64,000 nucleotides of DNA from Leptolyngbya sp. PCC 7375 (GCF_000316115.1 NZ_JH993797.1:7289961-7353960), one strand, 5' to 3'. Positions 24,049 through 33,876 are shown, counted from the first letter of the stretch. The notes: generated by a model from the sequence alone, not told the origin. Translations and numbers: made by a program.

Positions 24049-26018
24049 CGAATTTGGGTTCGTAATGCCTGGGCCTCTGGATAATCTGGCTGTAGTTCAA
24101 TGGCTTTTTCGATGGATGCGATCGCATCATCAAACCGCCGCAGTCCCCACAGGGCTGCCCCCCGATTACTCCAGGCTTCTGCAAAATTCGGGTCCAGTTC
24201 AAGGGCACGATCGTAGGCAGTTAGAGCATCCTGGAACCGTTGCTGTTGCAACATAATGCCGCCTCGATTGTTCCACGCTTCGGTGTAACTGGGGTCGATT
24301 TCCAAGGTCTGGTCATATAAAACCAATGCGGCCTGGGGTTGTCCCTGCTGTTCCAGGGCATAGCCTTTACTCCACAATGCTTGGATATTGTCAGGGGCGA
24401 TCGCCAGGGCCAGCTCACAGGCTTCAACCGCCTGACCATAGTTCTGCAATTGGTTCAGGCTATAGCACCGTCCCCAATGGGCCTCAACCTTGTCGGGGTT
24501 GCGTTCCACCAACTGGTCATATACCTGAAGAGCTTCTTTATAGTGGTTGCGATCGCGCAAATCACTGGCCTTGGCAAAAAGCTCATCTAAGGAGGGCTGG
24601 GCAGAGGGTTGGGCAGAGGGCTGGGCCGGTGCCGTCGCTTTTGTGGGTGTCTTTGGCACTGCGGTCGGTGCTGCGGTCGGCACTGCTGTAGCCCCTGGAG
24701 TAGGGGATTCTACGGCGGCACTCCCAGGCTCAGAATCCGTCGATGGAGTACCCTCTGCGGTCTGGGGAGACTCTGCTTCAGATGCCGGGGTCACTTCAGA
24801 AGGAGCTACCGCTACCGTAGGCGCAGCTTCAGGCTGGGATGTGAGATTGGCAGAGGTTTGGCCATTGCGTACCAACCCCAATGCTACGACGGTCACAATG
24901 CTTAATCCCAAAATTGACCAGCGGCTTTGGCGACTATTCAGCAGGGTGGGCAACGCCTCAACAGTTGCCTGGGTAACATCTTGCAGAGAACGAGTAACCG
25001 CCTGTAGCTTTTCAATGGGGAACGTTTGAGTCGGCGCTGATATTGAGACTGTTTCAATGTGGCCCTGGTCCGAGGCTGGTGTTATCCCTGGACTATTAGA
25101 GGGCTTTGCGGGCGCAGCCATCTGGGTGGGTAACCCACTGTCAGCACCAGTCGCAATCGGTTCACTCGCCATCGCTGGTAAAGACTGTAGGTCCGTCAAA
25201 ACCTCCGTTGCTGTTGGATAGCGATCGCGATAGTCATAGCGCACCATGCGCGCCAAAACGGACTGAAAGGCTTCACTAATATCTAAATCAGGACTTTCCC
25301 AGAGAACTTCGCTGGTGCGAGGGTCACGCTGTAGCACGTGGGGTCGAGTCCCCGTCAACGCCTGCAAGCAGATCATACCTGCGGCATAAATATCGCTACT
25401 AAACCAGGGATTGCCAGCCAGTTGTTCATTAGGCATATACCCCTGGGTGCCAATGGAGATAGTGCGCGTAACTTCGCCGTTTTCCCGCCTTTCACTAACC
25501 TGTTTAACGGCCCCAAAGTCAATCAGCACCATATGACCGTCGGCTCGACGGTGGATCAGGTTAGACGGTTTGAGATCGCGATGAATCACCCCTTGCCCGT
25601 GGACAAAGGCCAGGGGGATCATCATTTCTATCAGCAACTGACGTGCCCTAGCTTCAGACCAGGGTTGCCCCGGTTGAATCAACGTAGACAGAGACTCTCC
25701 CTCAATCAGCTCCTGGGCTAGATAAAACTCTTGGCCATCTTCAAAGTGAGCCAGCAAACGCGGAATCTGAGAGTGCTCACCCAGCTGGTAAAGCACCCGG
25801 GCCTCCGTTTCAAACAGACGTCTAGCCGTCGTTAAGCTCTCAGCATCCTGTAGATGGGGCTTGAGCTGCTTAATGACACAGGTTGGATGATCGGGTAAAT
25901 GTAAGTCGGTTGCTAAAAAGGTGTGGCCAAACCCACCCTGACCAAGGGGTTGGATAAGTTTATATCGGCCTCCGAGTGTTTCTTTAGATTTAACACCCAA
26001 TAGTTGTATCAGGTTCAT
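24030..26018 (-). CDS. Ser/Thr protein kinase with TPR repeats
   Basis: 662-residue Hanks-type kinase. Kinase domain about 18-285: glycine loop GQGGFG (26-31), ATP Lys 50, HRDLKPSN (146-153), DFG (167-169). A Pro/Ala/Thr/Ser-rich linker and one membrane segment (about 372-388) follow, then a second low-complexity linker of Ala, Pro and Thr and four to five TPR repeats (about 475-655). The kinase domain is therefore cytoplasmic and the TPR part would face the other side or fold back, depending on topology. It is a paralogue of the kinase at 29100, with long shared blocks such as FYLAQELIEG. It diverges from the FHA gene. Confidence 0.93.
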   Translation of the reverse strand: MNLIQLLGVKSKETLGGRYKLIQPLGQGGFGHTFLATDLHLPDHPTCVIKQLKPHLQDAESLTTARRLFETEARVLYQLGEHSQIPRLLAHFEDGQEFYLAQELIEGESLSTLIQPGQPWSEARARQLLIEMMIPLAFVHGQGVIHRDLKPSNLIHRRADGHMVLIDFGAVKQVSERRENGEVTRTISIGTQGYMPNEQLAGNPWFSSDIYAAGMICLQALTGTRPHVLQRDPRTSEVLWESPDLDISEAFQSVLARMVRYDYRDRYPTATEVLTDLQSLPAMASEPIATGADSGLPTQMAAPAKPSNSPGITPASDQGHIETVSISAPTQTFPIEKLQAVTRSLQDVTQATVEALPTLLNSRQSRWSILGLSIVTVVALGLVRNGQTSANLTSQPEAAPTVAVAPSEVTPASEAESPQTAEGTPSTDSEPGSAAVESPTPGATAVPTAAPTAVPKTPTKATAPAQPSAQPSAQPSLDELFAKASDLRDRNHYKEALQVYDQLVERNPDKVEAHWGRCYSLNQLQNYGQAVEACELALAIAPDNIQALWSKGYALEQQGQPQAALVLYDQTLEIDPSYTEAWNNRGGIMLQQQRFQDALTAYDRALELDPNFAEAWSNRGAALWGLRRFDDAIASIEKAIELQPDYPEAQALRTQIRQKLGR

Positions 26019-26313
26019 ACGGCGTTCCCAAGAGCAGTAATGCCTGAAGTGGATTTAATATAATTGCCCCCATACCCTCAGCAAAAGCATGATGGGCAGT
26101 CGTTAATAGAATTACTAAGTTTGGCAGATGTACGGTCCTAACCTAGCGATTTTACCTAGGGACTAGCCTGCGAAATAGACAGTCCTGCTGACCGACCACT
26201 GTCTCTGAAATTTCTGAACTGACTTCTGAACCGAATTTAAATACATCCCGTCTTTATAACGAGTAGAGTAAGATCGTCCTCGAAACCATCGTATCGTTAG
26301 AACAAACGCCCCC
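26019..26313. other. Bidirectional promoter region between kinase and FHA genes
   Basis: 295-bp divergent intergenic region between the minus-strand kinase start and the FHA gene. No repeat or palindrome longer than about 8 bp is seen. Its position allows shared regulation of both transcripts. Confidence 0.5.
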
Positions 26314-26913
26314 ATGTCAGGTGAACCGGTCGTTATCCAATTTAACTGGGAAGATCCGGTGACGGGAGAATCCCAGTATGCTTCGCGTCAACTGCCCGTT
26401 GCCATTGGCCGTGAAACTAGCAAAATGCCAACACAGCTAGAAAATCAACCGGTGTCTCATTTGGAATTGATCCACCAGCAGGTATCGCGATGCCATGCGG
26501 TGATTTCCATGACCAACCGGCAGCTGTACCTTTCAGACAAAAGCGCCAATGGCACCTTTCTCAACGGTCGACCCATTCAGAAAAATGGTCAAATCTTGAA
26601 ACCTAAAGACACCATCCGCATTGGTCCGTTTAAGTTAACGGCCATGATTATCAACACTACCGATGCGAATTCTACTGAATTAAATCGTGAGTATAGCCAC
26701 CTGGCTAAAAGTGAGATGGTAACCACAGAGCCCAACGCTATTCTAGGGTGGCTGATCGGGGGTGGCATTCTACTGCTAATGGGCATCGGTTTATGGCTGG
26801 GAGGCCAGGCGTTATTAAACCGAGCTCGCCCCACCCTTGACGACCCGGCAGAATCATCTTTAAACCTCTCCAATATGGAAATTGGTGCCCTTGAGATTCC
26901 CACAAAACTATAG
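26314..26913 (+). CDS. FHA domain protein with a membrane segment
   Basis: 199-residue protein. The FHA domain spans roughly 20-110: the conserved SRCHAVI block (phosphothreonine-binding Ser and His) and LSDKSANGTFLNGRPIQ (Asn-Gly) are intact, so it should bind phosphothreonine peptides. A membrane segment lies near 147-168 (AILGWLIGGGILLLMGIGLWLGG), followed by about 30 residues outside. Adjacent Ser/Thr kinases on both sides are the natural partners. The downstream channel gene overlaps its end by 32 bp, indicating translational coupling. Family clear; ligand inferred. Confidence 0.9.
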   Translation: MSGEPVVIQFNWEDPVTGESQYASRQLPVAIGRETSKMPTQLENQPVSHLELIHQQVSRCHAVISMTNRQLYLSDKSANGTFLNGRPIQKNGQILKPKDTIRIGPFKLTAMIINTTDANSTELNREYSHLAKSEMVTTEPNAILGWLIGGGILLLMGIGLWLGGQALLNRARPTLDDPAESSLNLSNMEIGALEIPTKL

Positions 26914-29047
26914 CTTTACCCCCCTGGTGCGCCGCTGCAAATATTGGGTTTTGCTTTGTCTATCCCTGGTGGTTTTTGCCTGGGGAAATCTAGCATTACC
27001 TGTTCAATCTCAAATAGCTGAGGCGGACAAGCCGATAGACAGATCGACAGCAGAAATTGTAGTCAATGGACGGAGAGTGTTTGATGTCCGTGGAGTGGCT
27101 GATTTCACTCCCCTTGAACGAGCCAACAGTATTAATAAACGGTTAAGGGAAGAAGTACAGAAATCTGCCCCCCCCAATATTGAAGTTGTTGTTGATGAAG
27201 AGACGGGTTTAGTTTATCTCCAAAGCCAGGGTGAAGACGGTGAAGACCTGATAGCCACCGTCACCCAGGTGGACTTAAGTAGGCCTGGCTATCGTTTAGA
27301 ACAGCAGGCTGAAGATTGGGCCAATGAGCTAGAAACCGCTATCCGTAGAGGGCAGCTAGAACGACGGCCCAACTATTTACGCCGGGCATTACTTTACAGT
27401 CTAATGGTGTTGGGAATTGCGATGACAATTCACCTCTTCCTCCGCACCTTTGGTCGCATCAGTTCTCGCTTCCTAACCCAGTGGTTTACCACCACCACCG
27501 GCCCATTCACGATATGGGAAAGACCCATTACCTTGTTTTGGCGACTGGGGTTAATCGGCTTAAAAGGAGGCCTGTGGCTGACATTTGCCATTTACATCAC
27601 CGATCTGTTTCCAGAGCTACGCAGATGGCGTCATACCATTTCCACCCTGCTGACTGCCGAAAGCATCACCCTGGGCGACAACCAATACTCTGCCTTAAGA
27701 ATGGTGTTGCTGCTAGCACTCACCATTGGTCTGTGGTTTGCCGCCCGTTTAATCTCTAAACTCTTCCGCACCTATATCCTCCGCAGAGCCCAAGTCGAAG
27801 CCCGACTGCAAGATATTCTCAGCACCCTAGTGCAATATGTTTTGTTGTTTCTGGGCGTCATTGTTCTGCTACAGCTGTTGGGAATTGACGCCAGCTCCCT
27901 GACAATTTTAGCCAGTTTGTTGGGTCTAGGTATTGGTTTTGGTGTTCAAAACATTACCAACAACTTTATCAGCGGCTTTATCATCACCCTAGAGCGCCCG
28001 ATTCAAGTGGGAGACTTTATTAAAATTGGCGACTTAGTTGGCATTGTCAAACAGGTGGGAGCCCGTAGCACAGAGATTAACACACTCGATAAAGTCACCA
28101 TTATTGTGCCAAACTCTCGTTTTCTAGAGAGTGAAGTCATTAACTGGAGTCACGGTGACTCGATCTCTCGTTTACAGGTGCCGGTCAGTGTTGCCTATGG
28201 CTCTAACATTTCCCAGGTAAAAACTGCCCTGTTAGAAGCCGTTAAACGTCATCCTGAAGTCTTGTTGCGACCTGAGCCAGAAGTCTGGTTCCAAAGTTTT
28301 GGCGATAGTGCCCTAAATTTTGACATTATGGTGTGGACGGGAGAACCCCGCAAACAATTTCGCGTCAAAAGCGACCTTAACTACGCCATCGAGGCCAGCC
28401 TGCGCCACTACGATATCGAGGTGCCATTCCCTCAGCAGGATCTACACTTGCGATCGCCCCAACTAGACGAAATTCTAGAACTCCTCAAACAGCAGTCCAT
28501 TGGTATTTCTGACGGCTATCGCAGTATCCCCTCCCCCTACATTCCCCCAGCCGCCGACACAACAGCAGAAGTCCCCGAGGACCCCATCGAGCCGCCCGTT
28601 GAGCAAACGGTAGACCCCAAGTCACCACTGCCTGACTTTTTGGCCAATCTTGATCTAGAAGCCCTGGCCGATGCCCTGCAAGGACCACAGGGTATCACCC
28701 TGCAACCTCATCCAGAGGAACCGGACAGTGACCCCACATACTTTACCGGCACAGCGGCTGTAGAATGGCTAGAGCAACAACGGGATTACACCCATGCAGG
28801 AGCCACATTAGTCGGCAAATGGTTACTGCATAAGGGGCTGATCGCCACCACCCTCGAAGGACAAGACTTCGAGGCCAGCCAGGCACTCTATCAATTTTAT
28901 CAAGATTCACCAGCCGCCCTGGAGAAAGATATAGAATCACCCTCAGATCCAGTAATGTCAAACCAAGACATAACGGAGGGCGACACCGAAATTAAAACCG
29001 AAATCGTTGTCCCCAATCCCAATTACCGCCAGGACACCACCCGTTGA
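26882..29047 (+). CDS. MscS-type mechanosensitive channel with C-terminal DEP-like domain
   Basis: About 721-residue membrane protein. An export signal (WVLLCLSLVVFAWGNLALPVQS) leads to an extracytoplasmic domain (50-160), then several membrane segments. The pore segment and beta domain are unmistakable: LASLLGLGIGFGVQNITNNFISGFIITLERPIQVGDFIKIG (about 345-385) followed by the cytoplasmic vestibule to about residue 530. A Pro-rich linker leads to a DEP-like domain (about 620-677; YFTGTAAVEWLEQQ, LVGKWLLHKGLI, YQFYQD). The combination is unusual. The start is not certain: TTG 26882 or GTG 26885, both overlapping the FHA gene by about 30 bp. The neighbours suggest kinase-controlled channel gating, which is inference. 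Confidence 0.9.
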   Translation: MVPLRFPQNYSFTPLVRRCKYWVLLCLSLVVFAWGNLALPVQSQIAEADKPIDRSTAEIVVNGRRVFDVRGVADFTPLERANSINKRLREEVQKSAPPNIEVVVDEETGLVYLQSQGEDGEDLIATVTQVDLSRPGYRLEQQAEDWANELETAIRRGQLERRPNYLRRALLYSLMVLGIAMTIHLFLRTFGRISSRFLTQWFTTTTGPFTIWERPITLFWRLGLIGLKGGLWLTFAIYITDLFPELRRWRHTISTLLTAESITLGDNQYSALRMVLLLALTIGLWFAARLISKLFRTYILRRAQVEARLQDILSTLVQYVLLFLGVIVLLQLLGIDASSLTILASLLGLGIGFGVQNITNNFISGFIITLERPIQVGDFIKIGDLVGIVKQVGARSTEINTLDKVTIIVPNSRFLESEVINWSHGDSISRLQVPVSVAYGSNISQVKTALLEAVKRHPEVLLRPEPEVWFQSFGDSALNFDIMVWTGEPRKQFRVKSDLNYAIEASLRHYDIEVPFPQQDLHLRSPQLDEILELLKQQSIGISDGYRSIPSPYIPPAADTTAEVPEDPIEPPVEQTVDPKSPLPDFLANLDLEALADALQGPQGITLQPHPEEPDSDPTYFTGTAAVEWLEQQRDYTHAGATLVGKWLLHKGLIATTLEGQDFEASQALYQFYQDSPAALEKDIESPSDPVMSNQDITEGDTEIKTEIVVPNPNYRQDTTR

Positions 29048-29099
29048 CCCCCTTGTTTTCCTTTCCTGATTCTGCTGCTCACTTTGCCTGCTAATCCCC

Positions 29100-30815
29100 A
29101 TGGACCTAAACTTCCTCCGATCCCGCCAATCCGGATCAGACCAACCCCTAGGTAGCCGGTACAAAATCGTCGAGCAGCTAGGCAGTGGCGGCTTTGGCCA
29201 AACCTTCCGAGCCCAGGATTTGCACCTGCCAGGGCATCCATTGTGTGTGGTTAAGCAGCTTAAACCCCAGGTAGAAGATGCCAAAGGGTTACAGGTTGCT
29301 CGGCGGCTATTTGATACAGAAGCTAAAGTTCTTTACCAGCTGGGGTACTATCCGCAGATTCCCCACTTACTGGCCCACTTTGAAGAAAATCGAGAGTTTT
29401 ACCTGGCCCAAGAATTGATTGAAGGCCATTCCCTGGAAGGCGAGTTCAAAACAGCCCCCTGGGACATTCCTAAAGTCATTGATTTTCTGGCCGATGTGCT
29501 AGAAACCCTGGCCTTTGTCCATGACAATCGGGTGATCCATCGAGACTTAAAACCATCCAACCTGATCCGCCGACAAAGCGATGATCGCATCGTTGTCATC
29601 GACTTTGGCGCGGTTAAGCAAGCCGGTACTCAACCGGCAGGGTCTGGCGTTAGCCACACCATTTCCATTGGCACCCAGGGCTACATGCCCAATGAGCAAT
29701 TAATCGGTCAACCCCAGTTCAGCAGCGATGTGTATGCCGTCGGCATTATGGGCATTCAGGCCCTCACCGGCCAACCGCCTAAAAAGTTAATGCCCAATGC
29801 CCAAACCGGAGAACTGGAATGGCATCGCTATGTGCCCCATAGTCCCCTGGAGCTGATCACGATTTTAGACACCATGGTGCGTTACGACTTCCGTACGCGT
29901 TACCCATCAGCCAAGGAAGCCCTCAGCGCCCTGCAGTCTTTGCCGCAGGGCCTAGGGCAATATGTGACTGGCACCGGGGCAGGGGTCCCATCCAACGCAC
30001 GCAGACCGGCTCCGGCTCAGCCCACCGCGCTGACGGTACCGGCAATGGCCCCCCAGCCCCAGCCGCCAAACCGGGCCAAAACATCCATGGCTACAGAGGT
30101 CGTACCGCCGCCGTCCACGACTAACACGACTAACACGATTAAGAAGATACCAGCCATTGTCATCGGTGCAGCCATTTTGGGCATCGGCCTCCTGATGGGG
30201 CGAGCCTGCACATCAGCCACCTCGAATACCGCTGAGGTCCCAGTCGCCAGTCAATCGCCCACTGCACCAACAGAACCAGCTCCGGTTGAGTCTCTGGTTG
30301 TTGAGCCTCCTGTTACAGGGGCAGCCCCCCTTGAGGACCTGGATACCCCCGCTCTAGACACCTCAGAGAGTCCCCCCATGGAGGAACCAGTTGCCATGGA
30401 AGCAAGCGAGCCCCCTGGGGAACTAGACGCAGAAATTGTTCCGGACGAGGCTCCGGCAACAGAGTCACCGGAGCAGCCAGCAGCAGCCCTGACGCCAGCC
30501 ACCGCCCAAACCGTTGTCACGACTTTTTATGCCTATCTATCCAGTCAGGCCTGGGATCAGGCCAAGGCACAAACCAGTGGCAGCGTAGCCCAGAATTTTA
30601 ACCCCGAATTCTTTCAACAGTTTCAGCAGGTCTCGGTTGAGAATTTGCGAATCAAAAACCAAACCCCCGAAGGCATCGAGTTTGAGGGCCAAAACACCTA
30701 TGTGTATAACGATGGCGCAATCCAGAGAGAAGCACGCACATTTACAGTGCAGCTGATCGACGGTCAGCCCCGCATTGTGGATTCATCGTTTGTGCGGGTC
30801 ATACAGGCTCGTTAG
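29100..30815 (+). CDS. Ser/Thr protein kinase with C-terminal NTF2-like domain
   Basis: 571-residue Hanks-type kinase. Glycine loop GSGGFG (28-33), ATP Lys 52, HRDLKPSN (147-154), DFG (168-170), then a Pro-rich linker, one membrane segment (about 350-368; IPAIVIGAAILGIGLLMGRA), an acidic Pro/Glu/Ala linker and an NTF2-like domain (about 470-571; TVVTTFYAYLSSQAWDQAKAQT, QPRIVDSSFVRVIQ). The N-terminal 280 residues are paralogous to the 24030 kinase; C-terminal domains differ (NTF2-like against TPR), implying different ligands or substrates. It follows the channel gene by 52 bp on the same strand and may be co-transcribed. Confidence 0.93.
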   Translation: MDLNFLRSRQSGSDQPLGSRYKIVEQLGSGGFGQTFRAQDLHLPGHPLCVVKQLKPQVEDAKGLQVARRLFDTEAKVLYQLGYYPQIPHLLAHFEENREFYLAQELIEGHSLEGEFKTAPWDIPKVIDFLADVLETLAFVHDNRVIHRDLKPSNLIRRQSDDRIVVIDFGAVKQAGTQPAGSGVSHTISIGTQGYMPNEQLIGQPQFSSDVYAVGIMGIQALTGQPPKKLMPNAQTGELEWHRYVPHSPLELITILDTMVRYDFRTRYPSAKEALSALQSLPQGLGQYVTGTGAGVPSNARRPAPAQPTALTVPAMAPQPQPPNRAKTSMATEVVPPPSTTNTTNTIKKIPAIVIGAAILGIGLLMGRACTSATSNTAEVPVASQSPTAPTEPAPVESLVVEPPVTGAAPLEDLDTPALDTSESPPMEEPVAMEASEPPGELDAEIVPDEAPATESPEQPAAALTPATAQTVVTTFYAYLSSQAWDQAKAQTSGSVAQNFNPEFFQQFQQVSVENLRIKNQTPEGIEFEGQNTYVYNDGAIQREARTFTVQLIDGQPRIVDSSFVRVIQAR

Positions 30816-30902
30816 TTTAGCCTGCACATAGACTGAAACTATCAAGCCTACAGATGTATTTGGCGATGCCCCCCTTGCAAAACCGCCATTTAGCGCTAAG
30901 CT

Positions 30903-31430
30903 ATGGCGCAAGACCAATGTGTTTCTACGTTGATGCCATCGTCCAGCCACAATGCCAAACCATCCCATGCCCTTGCGCTCAAGCAAGCGGCAAATTGGCA
31001 ATGCAGGGCCTGTGGACGACACTGTCGGCGTCATGACGAATCCCTGGACGATTTTGCTGTACGCATTGGGCATGAAGTAGCTGCGATCGCAGCCCACCCA
31101 CGCCGCTGGACCCTCCACGTGACCAAGCTGCACAAGCATACCCCCACTGTTCAGCACAAGACTGCATCAAAACAAACGGGCTCAGACCCGGTGGCTTTGC
31201 TTTGCGGCTCCTGTCATCGCAAATATCACAACTCTCACCGTTGGAAAAACCGACAACGACAGTATCACCAGCATCTGGAACACATTGGCCAGCTCACCCT
31301 CAACGATATTCGTTTGCCCCTAACAGGTCTACAGCTATCGCTCAGTGAATGGAGTGATCCTTATGAAATTGTGAATCCTTTACAACCGCGCAAACGGACA
31401 AAAACGTCTAAAACGTCTGGTAGTCCGTGA
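30903..31430 (+). CDS. HNH-like zinc-motif protein
   Basis: 175-residue protein. A CxxC pair (WQCRACGRHC, about 33-36), a central His-rich stretch (LHVTKLHKH) and a second CxxC with a following His (LLCGSCHRKYHNSH, about 100-106) have the layout of HNH endonuclease-type zinc fingers, where the last motif coordinates metal and nicks DNA. The N-terminal and C-terminal ends are polar and poorly structured, with basic tail RKRTKTSKT. Comparable proteins are often found as standalone predicted nucleases in cyanobacteria; no function is known for this one. It lies 87 bp after the second kinase gene. Confidence 0.55.
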   Translation: MAQDQCVSTLMPSSSHNAKPSHALALKQAANWQCRACGRHCRRHDESLDDFAVRIGHEVAAIAAHPRRWTLHVTKLHKHTPTVQHKTASKQTGSDPVALLCGSCHRKYHNSHRWKNRQRQYHQHLEHIGQLTLNDIRLPLTGLQLSLSEWSDPYEIVNPLQPRKRTKTSKTSGSP

Positions 31431-31579
31431 ATCGGGCAGTAGCAAGTCGTTTAATGCAGCACCTTTAATACCTTTAATACAGTCAGAAATCTAACTCCTA
31501 AGGACCGTAGGAATTAGAGATTGTTGGCAAGATTGTTAGCAAGATTGTCTTATTTTTAGCCCTATTCGTTAGCACTGCC

Positions 31580-32611
31580 ATGGCCCGACGTACCCAGTTC
31601 ACCATTGCGACATTTAATCTATACAACATTAACCGTCCAGGCCTAAGAATCTATTCTGATTTAGACGGCTGGGATAAAGTAGCCTACGAACGCAAGCTAG
31701 AGTGGAGCCGTCGTACCATTCTCAATAATGAGGCCGATGTTTGGGGATTCCAGGAACTCTGGCATACAGGCGCACTAGAAGATATTTTCGACCATAAAGC
31801 CCTGGACGATTATCAGCTCTTAGTGCCTGAAGACCATCGTGGACAGCGGATTGTCTGTGCCGGGGCAGTACGCAAAGATATTCTGGTTGGCGAGCCCCAA
31901 TGGATCGACGCATTTCCAGAGAAATTTATTTTGGAAAGCGGTGGTGATGACGCCCAAACATCAGGCATCTCTGTCAATGTAAACAGATTCTCCCGACCAG
32001 TCCTACATTTTCAGGTGCAGGTGCGATCGCAATCGTCTCCTATCTCCGTCTACGTCGCTCACTTTAAGTCCAAAGCCCCCACTAAGGTCTACCGCGAAGG
32101 CTGGTACCGGGATGAAGATGAATACTATAGACAGCATAGTGAAGCCCTAGGCTCAGCCATCTCCACCATTCGCCGTACAGCCGAAGCTACGGCCCTGCGG
32201 ATGATTCTGACAGAACGCATGAAAAATACCCATGAGCCGGTGGTCGTTCTGGGGGATCTCAACGATGGGGAAAGCAGCAATACCCTAAATATTCTGACCG
32301 GACAGCCCAACTATATTTTGAGTGGATTAGAACAGGGCGGTAGCGATGTGGACCTTTATGCAGTGAGTCGGCTACAGCAGTACCGTAGCGATCGCAACGT
32401 ATACTACACCCACATCTATCAAAACTTCCGAGAGTCATTAGATCATATTCTGGTATCCCAAGAATTTTACGACAACTCACGCCAGCGTCTGTGGGCCTTT
32501 AAGGGCATGGATGTCAGCAACGACCACCTCAACTGGGACAACCACAAAGAAGACGGCTCCTCAGACCACGGCATCATCCGTGCCCAGTTCGAATACCGCC
32601 CCGCCAAGTAA
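31580..32611 (+). CDS. Endonuclease/exonuclease/phosphatase family protein
   Basis: 343-residue hydrolase of the EEP fold. Motifs in order: ATFNLYNIN (metal-coordinating Asn), WGFQELWHTG (Glu), VYVAHFKSKAPT (catalytic His region), VVLGDLNDGES (Asp/Asn), SLDHILVS and SSDHGIIRAQF (Asp-His pair near the C-terminus). No signal peptide is seen. The family includes nucleases, inositol phosphatases and sphingomyelinases, so the substrate (DNA, RNA or phosphoester) cannot be fixed. It is monocistronic in appearance with 149 bp upstream, carrying a near-duplicate TTTAATACC and GGCAAGATTGTTAGCAAGATTGT repeats of no evident meaning. Confidence 0.85.
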   Translation: MARRTQFTIATFNLYNINRPGLRIYSDLDGWDKVAYERKLEWSRRTILNNEADVWGFQELWHTGALEDIFDHKALDDYQLLVPEDHRGQRIVCAGAVRKDILVGEPQWIDAFPEKFILESGGDDAQTSGISVNVNRFSRPVLHFQVQVRSQSSPISVYVAHFKSKAPTKVYREGWYRDEDEYYRQHSEALGSAISTIRRTAEATALRMILTERMKNTHEPVVVLGDLNDGESSNTLNILTGQPNYILSGLEQGGSDVDLYAVSRLQQYRSDRNVYYTHIYQNFRESLDHILVSQEFYDNSRQRLWAFKGMDVSNDHLNWDNHKEDGSSDHGIIRAQFEYRPAK

Positions 32612-32837
32612 TCCCCATGTCCCCCTTCGACACGCTCAGGGCAAGCTCCCTCACCCAGTAAAGAATACCTAAAATATCCCGAAGCTCCCCATTAGCGCGG
32701 GTAAACTGAGGTAAGAGGCGATACTGTACCGTATTGCTCAATTTTTCAAAGGCTTGAGCTTTTATTGAGTATGGCTAACGCTCTCTAACCATGATGATGC
32801 GTTAGCCCTAAACGGTATAGAAATCGGCACTGAAAAT

Positions 32838-33812
32838 ATGCACCCCACTCCCCATTGGTTTATTCCCCTAAATGAGTTAGATGCAGCCACAGGAGCATCC
32901 CTCAGGCCCGCAGATGCCAAGCCATCTGCGACAGATCCTGTTGCCAAAGAAGGAGATTCATTTCTCGTCACCTTAGAGAGTCTGTTAATTGTAAAAACCT
33001 ACGACAGTAGAAGCGATAACGATCTGCTGGTACGTTCTCGCCTCAAGTATGGCAATGCTCCCATGGTAGAAGCCATTAACTTCTTCGAGAATGACGTTCC
33101 AGCCGGCATCGTCAGAGACAATCTGCTGTGTGAGTATATCTACTCGCAAGAAAAGTATTCCACACTGGACCGAGTTCATCTGGAAGTGGAGATCATGGAA
33201 CTCCCCGGGGAGATTAGCCTGAACAAAGACATTGGCCAGGGTCTTCAAACCATCAAAAATACCTTTGGTATGGTTCTCAGCTCCTTTTTACCCTTTGGTG
33301 GTGTTGCCTTCGATGTTATGCAGAAAGTAAACACCGTCAGAAAAGAAAAACGCCGCATCTTTCTTAGTAGCCTCGATCTCTATGGCGATGGGGGAGAAGG
33401 GGAAGCACGTCTACGGTATGGAGCCTATGTCTTTTTCAAAGAGACTGTAGATGGCTCTAAGTTTAAGCTGCATAAGCTACAGCTACAAGCCCCCGAAGAT
33501 AGCACCCAGCCCTTTCCCCACGACTATATTGTTGTCAAAGTGGTACCAGCCCCCATCCGGGTGGGCAGCAATGAAGCAATAGCCCTACGCCACCAAAAAT
33601 TAGCCGCCGTCCTAGGCTCCACCAATGGGCAAATGGATAACACAGCCAGGCATCCAAACTTTGATCATAATTTAATTCCCGATGCCGATCAGCTCCGTAA
33701 TCTAGCCCTGTTTTATAGCCTCCAGAAACGCAAAGACACCCGTGAAGCCCTGGGCGAAGCTCAGAATCAGCTTTATCAGAGACTACTACAGGAACTGCAA
33801 GCGTTTATCTAA
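32838..33812 (+). CDS. Hypothetical protein
   Basis: 324-residue soluble protein not recognised. It begins with a Pro/Ala-rich segment (HPTPHWFIPLNEL), then strand-rich sequence (FLVTLESLLIVKTYDS, LLVRSRLKYGNAPMVEAINFFE) that reads like a beta-sandwich, a short hydrophobic stretch (TFGMVLSSFLPFGGVAFDVM) and a second strand-rich part ending in helical DQLRNLALFYSLQKRKDTREAL. No catalytic motif is evident. The initial ATG has no strong ribosome-binding site. Its neighbours (EEP hydrolase, carotenoid oxygenase) give no functional hint. Confidence 0.7.
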   Translation: MHPTPHWFIPLNELDAATGASLRPADAKPSATDPVAKEGDSFLVTLESLLIVKTYDSRSDNDLLVRSRLKYGNAPMVEAINFFENDVPAGIVRDNLLCEYIYSQEKYSTLDRVHLEVEIMELPGEISLNKDIGQGLQTIKNTFGMVLSSFLPFGGVAFDVMQKVNTVRKEKRRIFLSSLDLYGDGGEGEARLRYGAYVFFKETVDGSKFKLHKLQLQAPEDSTQPFPHDYIVVKVVPAPIRVGSNEAIALRHQKLAAVLGSTNGQMDNTARHPNFDHNLIPDADQLRNLALFYSLQKRKDTREALGEAQNQLYQRLLQELQAFI

Positions 33813-33876
33813 TAACAGATTAGTTGCGTTCATTTGCATCCCTATACTGGTAAATGTTGATGCCCCCAAAACTGTG

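Noticed and set aside
24547..25029. Ala/Val-rich plus-strand open frame opposite the TPR kinase
   Set aside because: It is the antisense reading of the kinase's low-complexity linker.
33742..33876. N-terminal extension of the carotenoid oxygenase
   Set aside because: It overlaps the previous gene and has no family similarity; the ATG at 33877 gives the normal length and His spacing.
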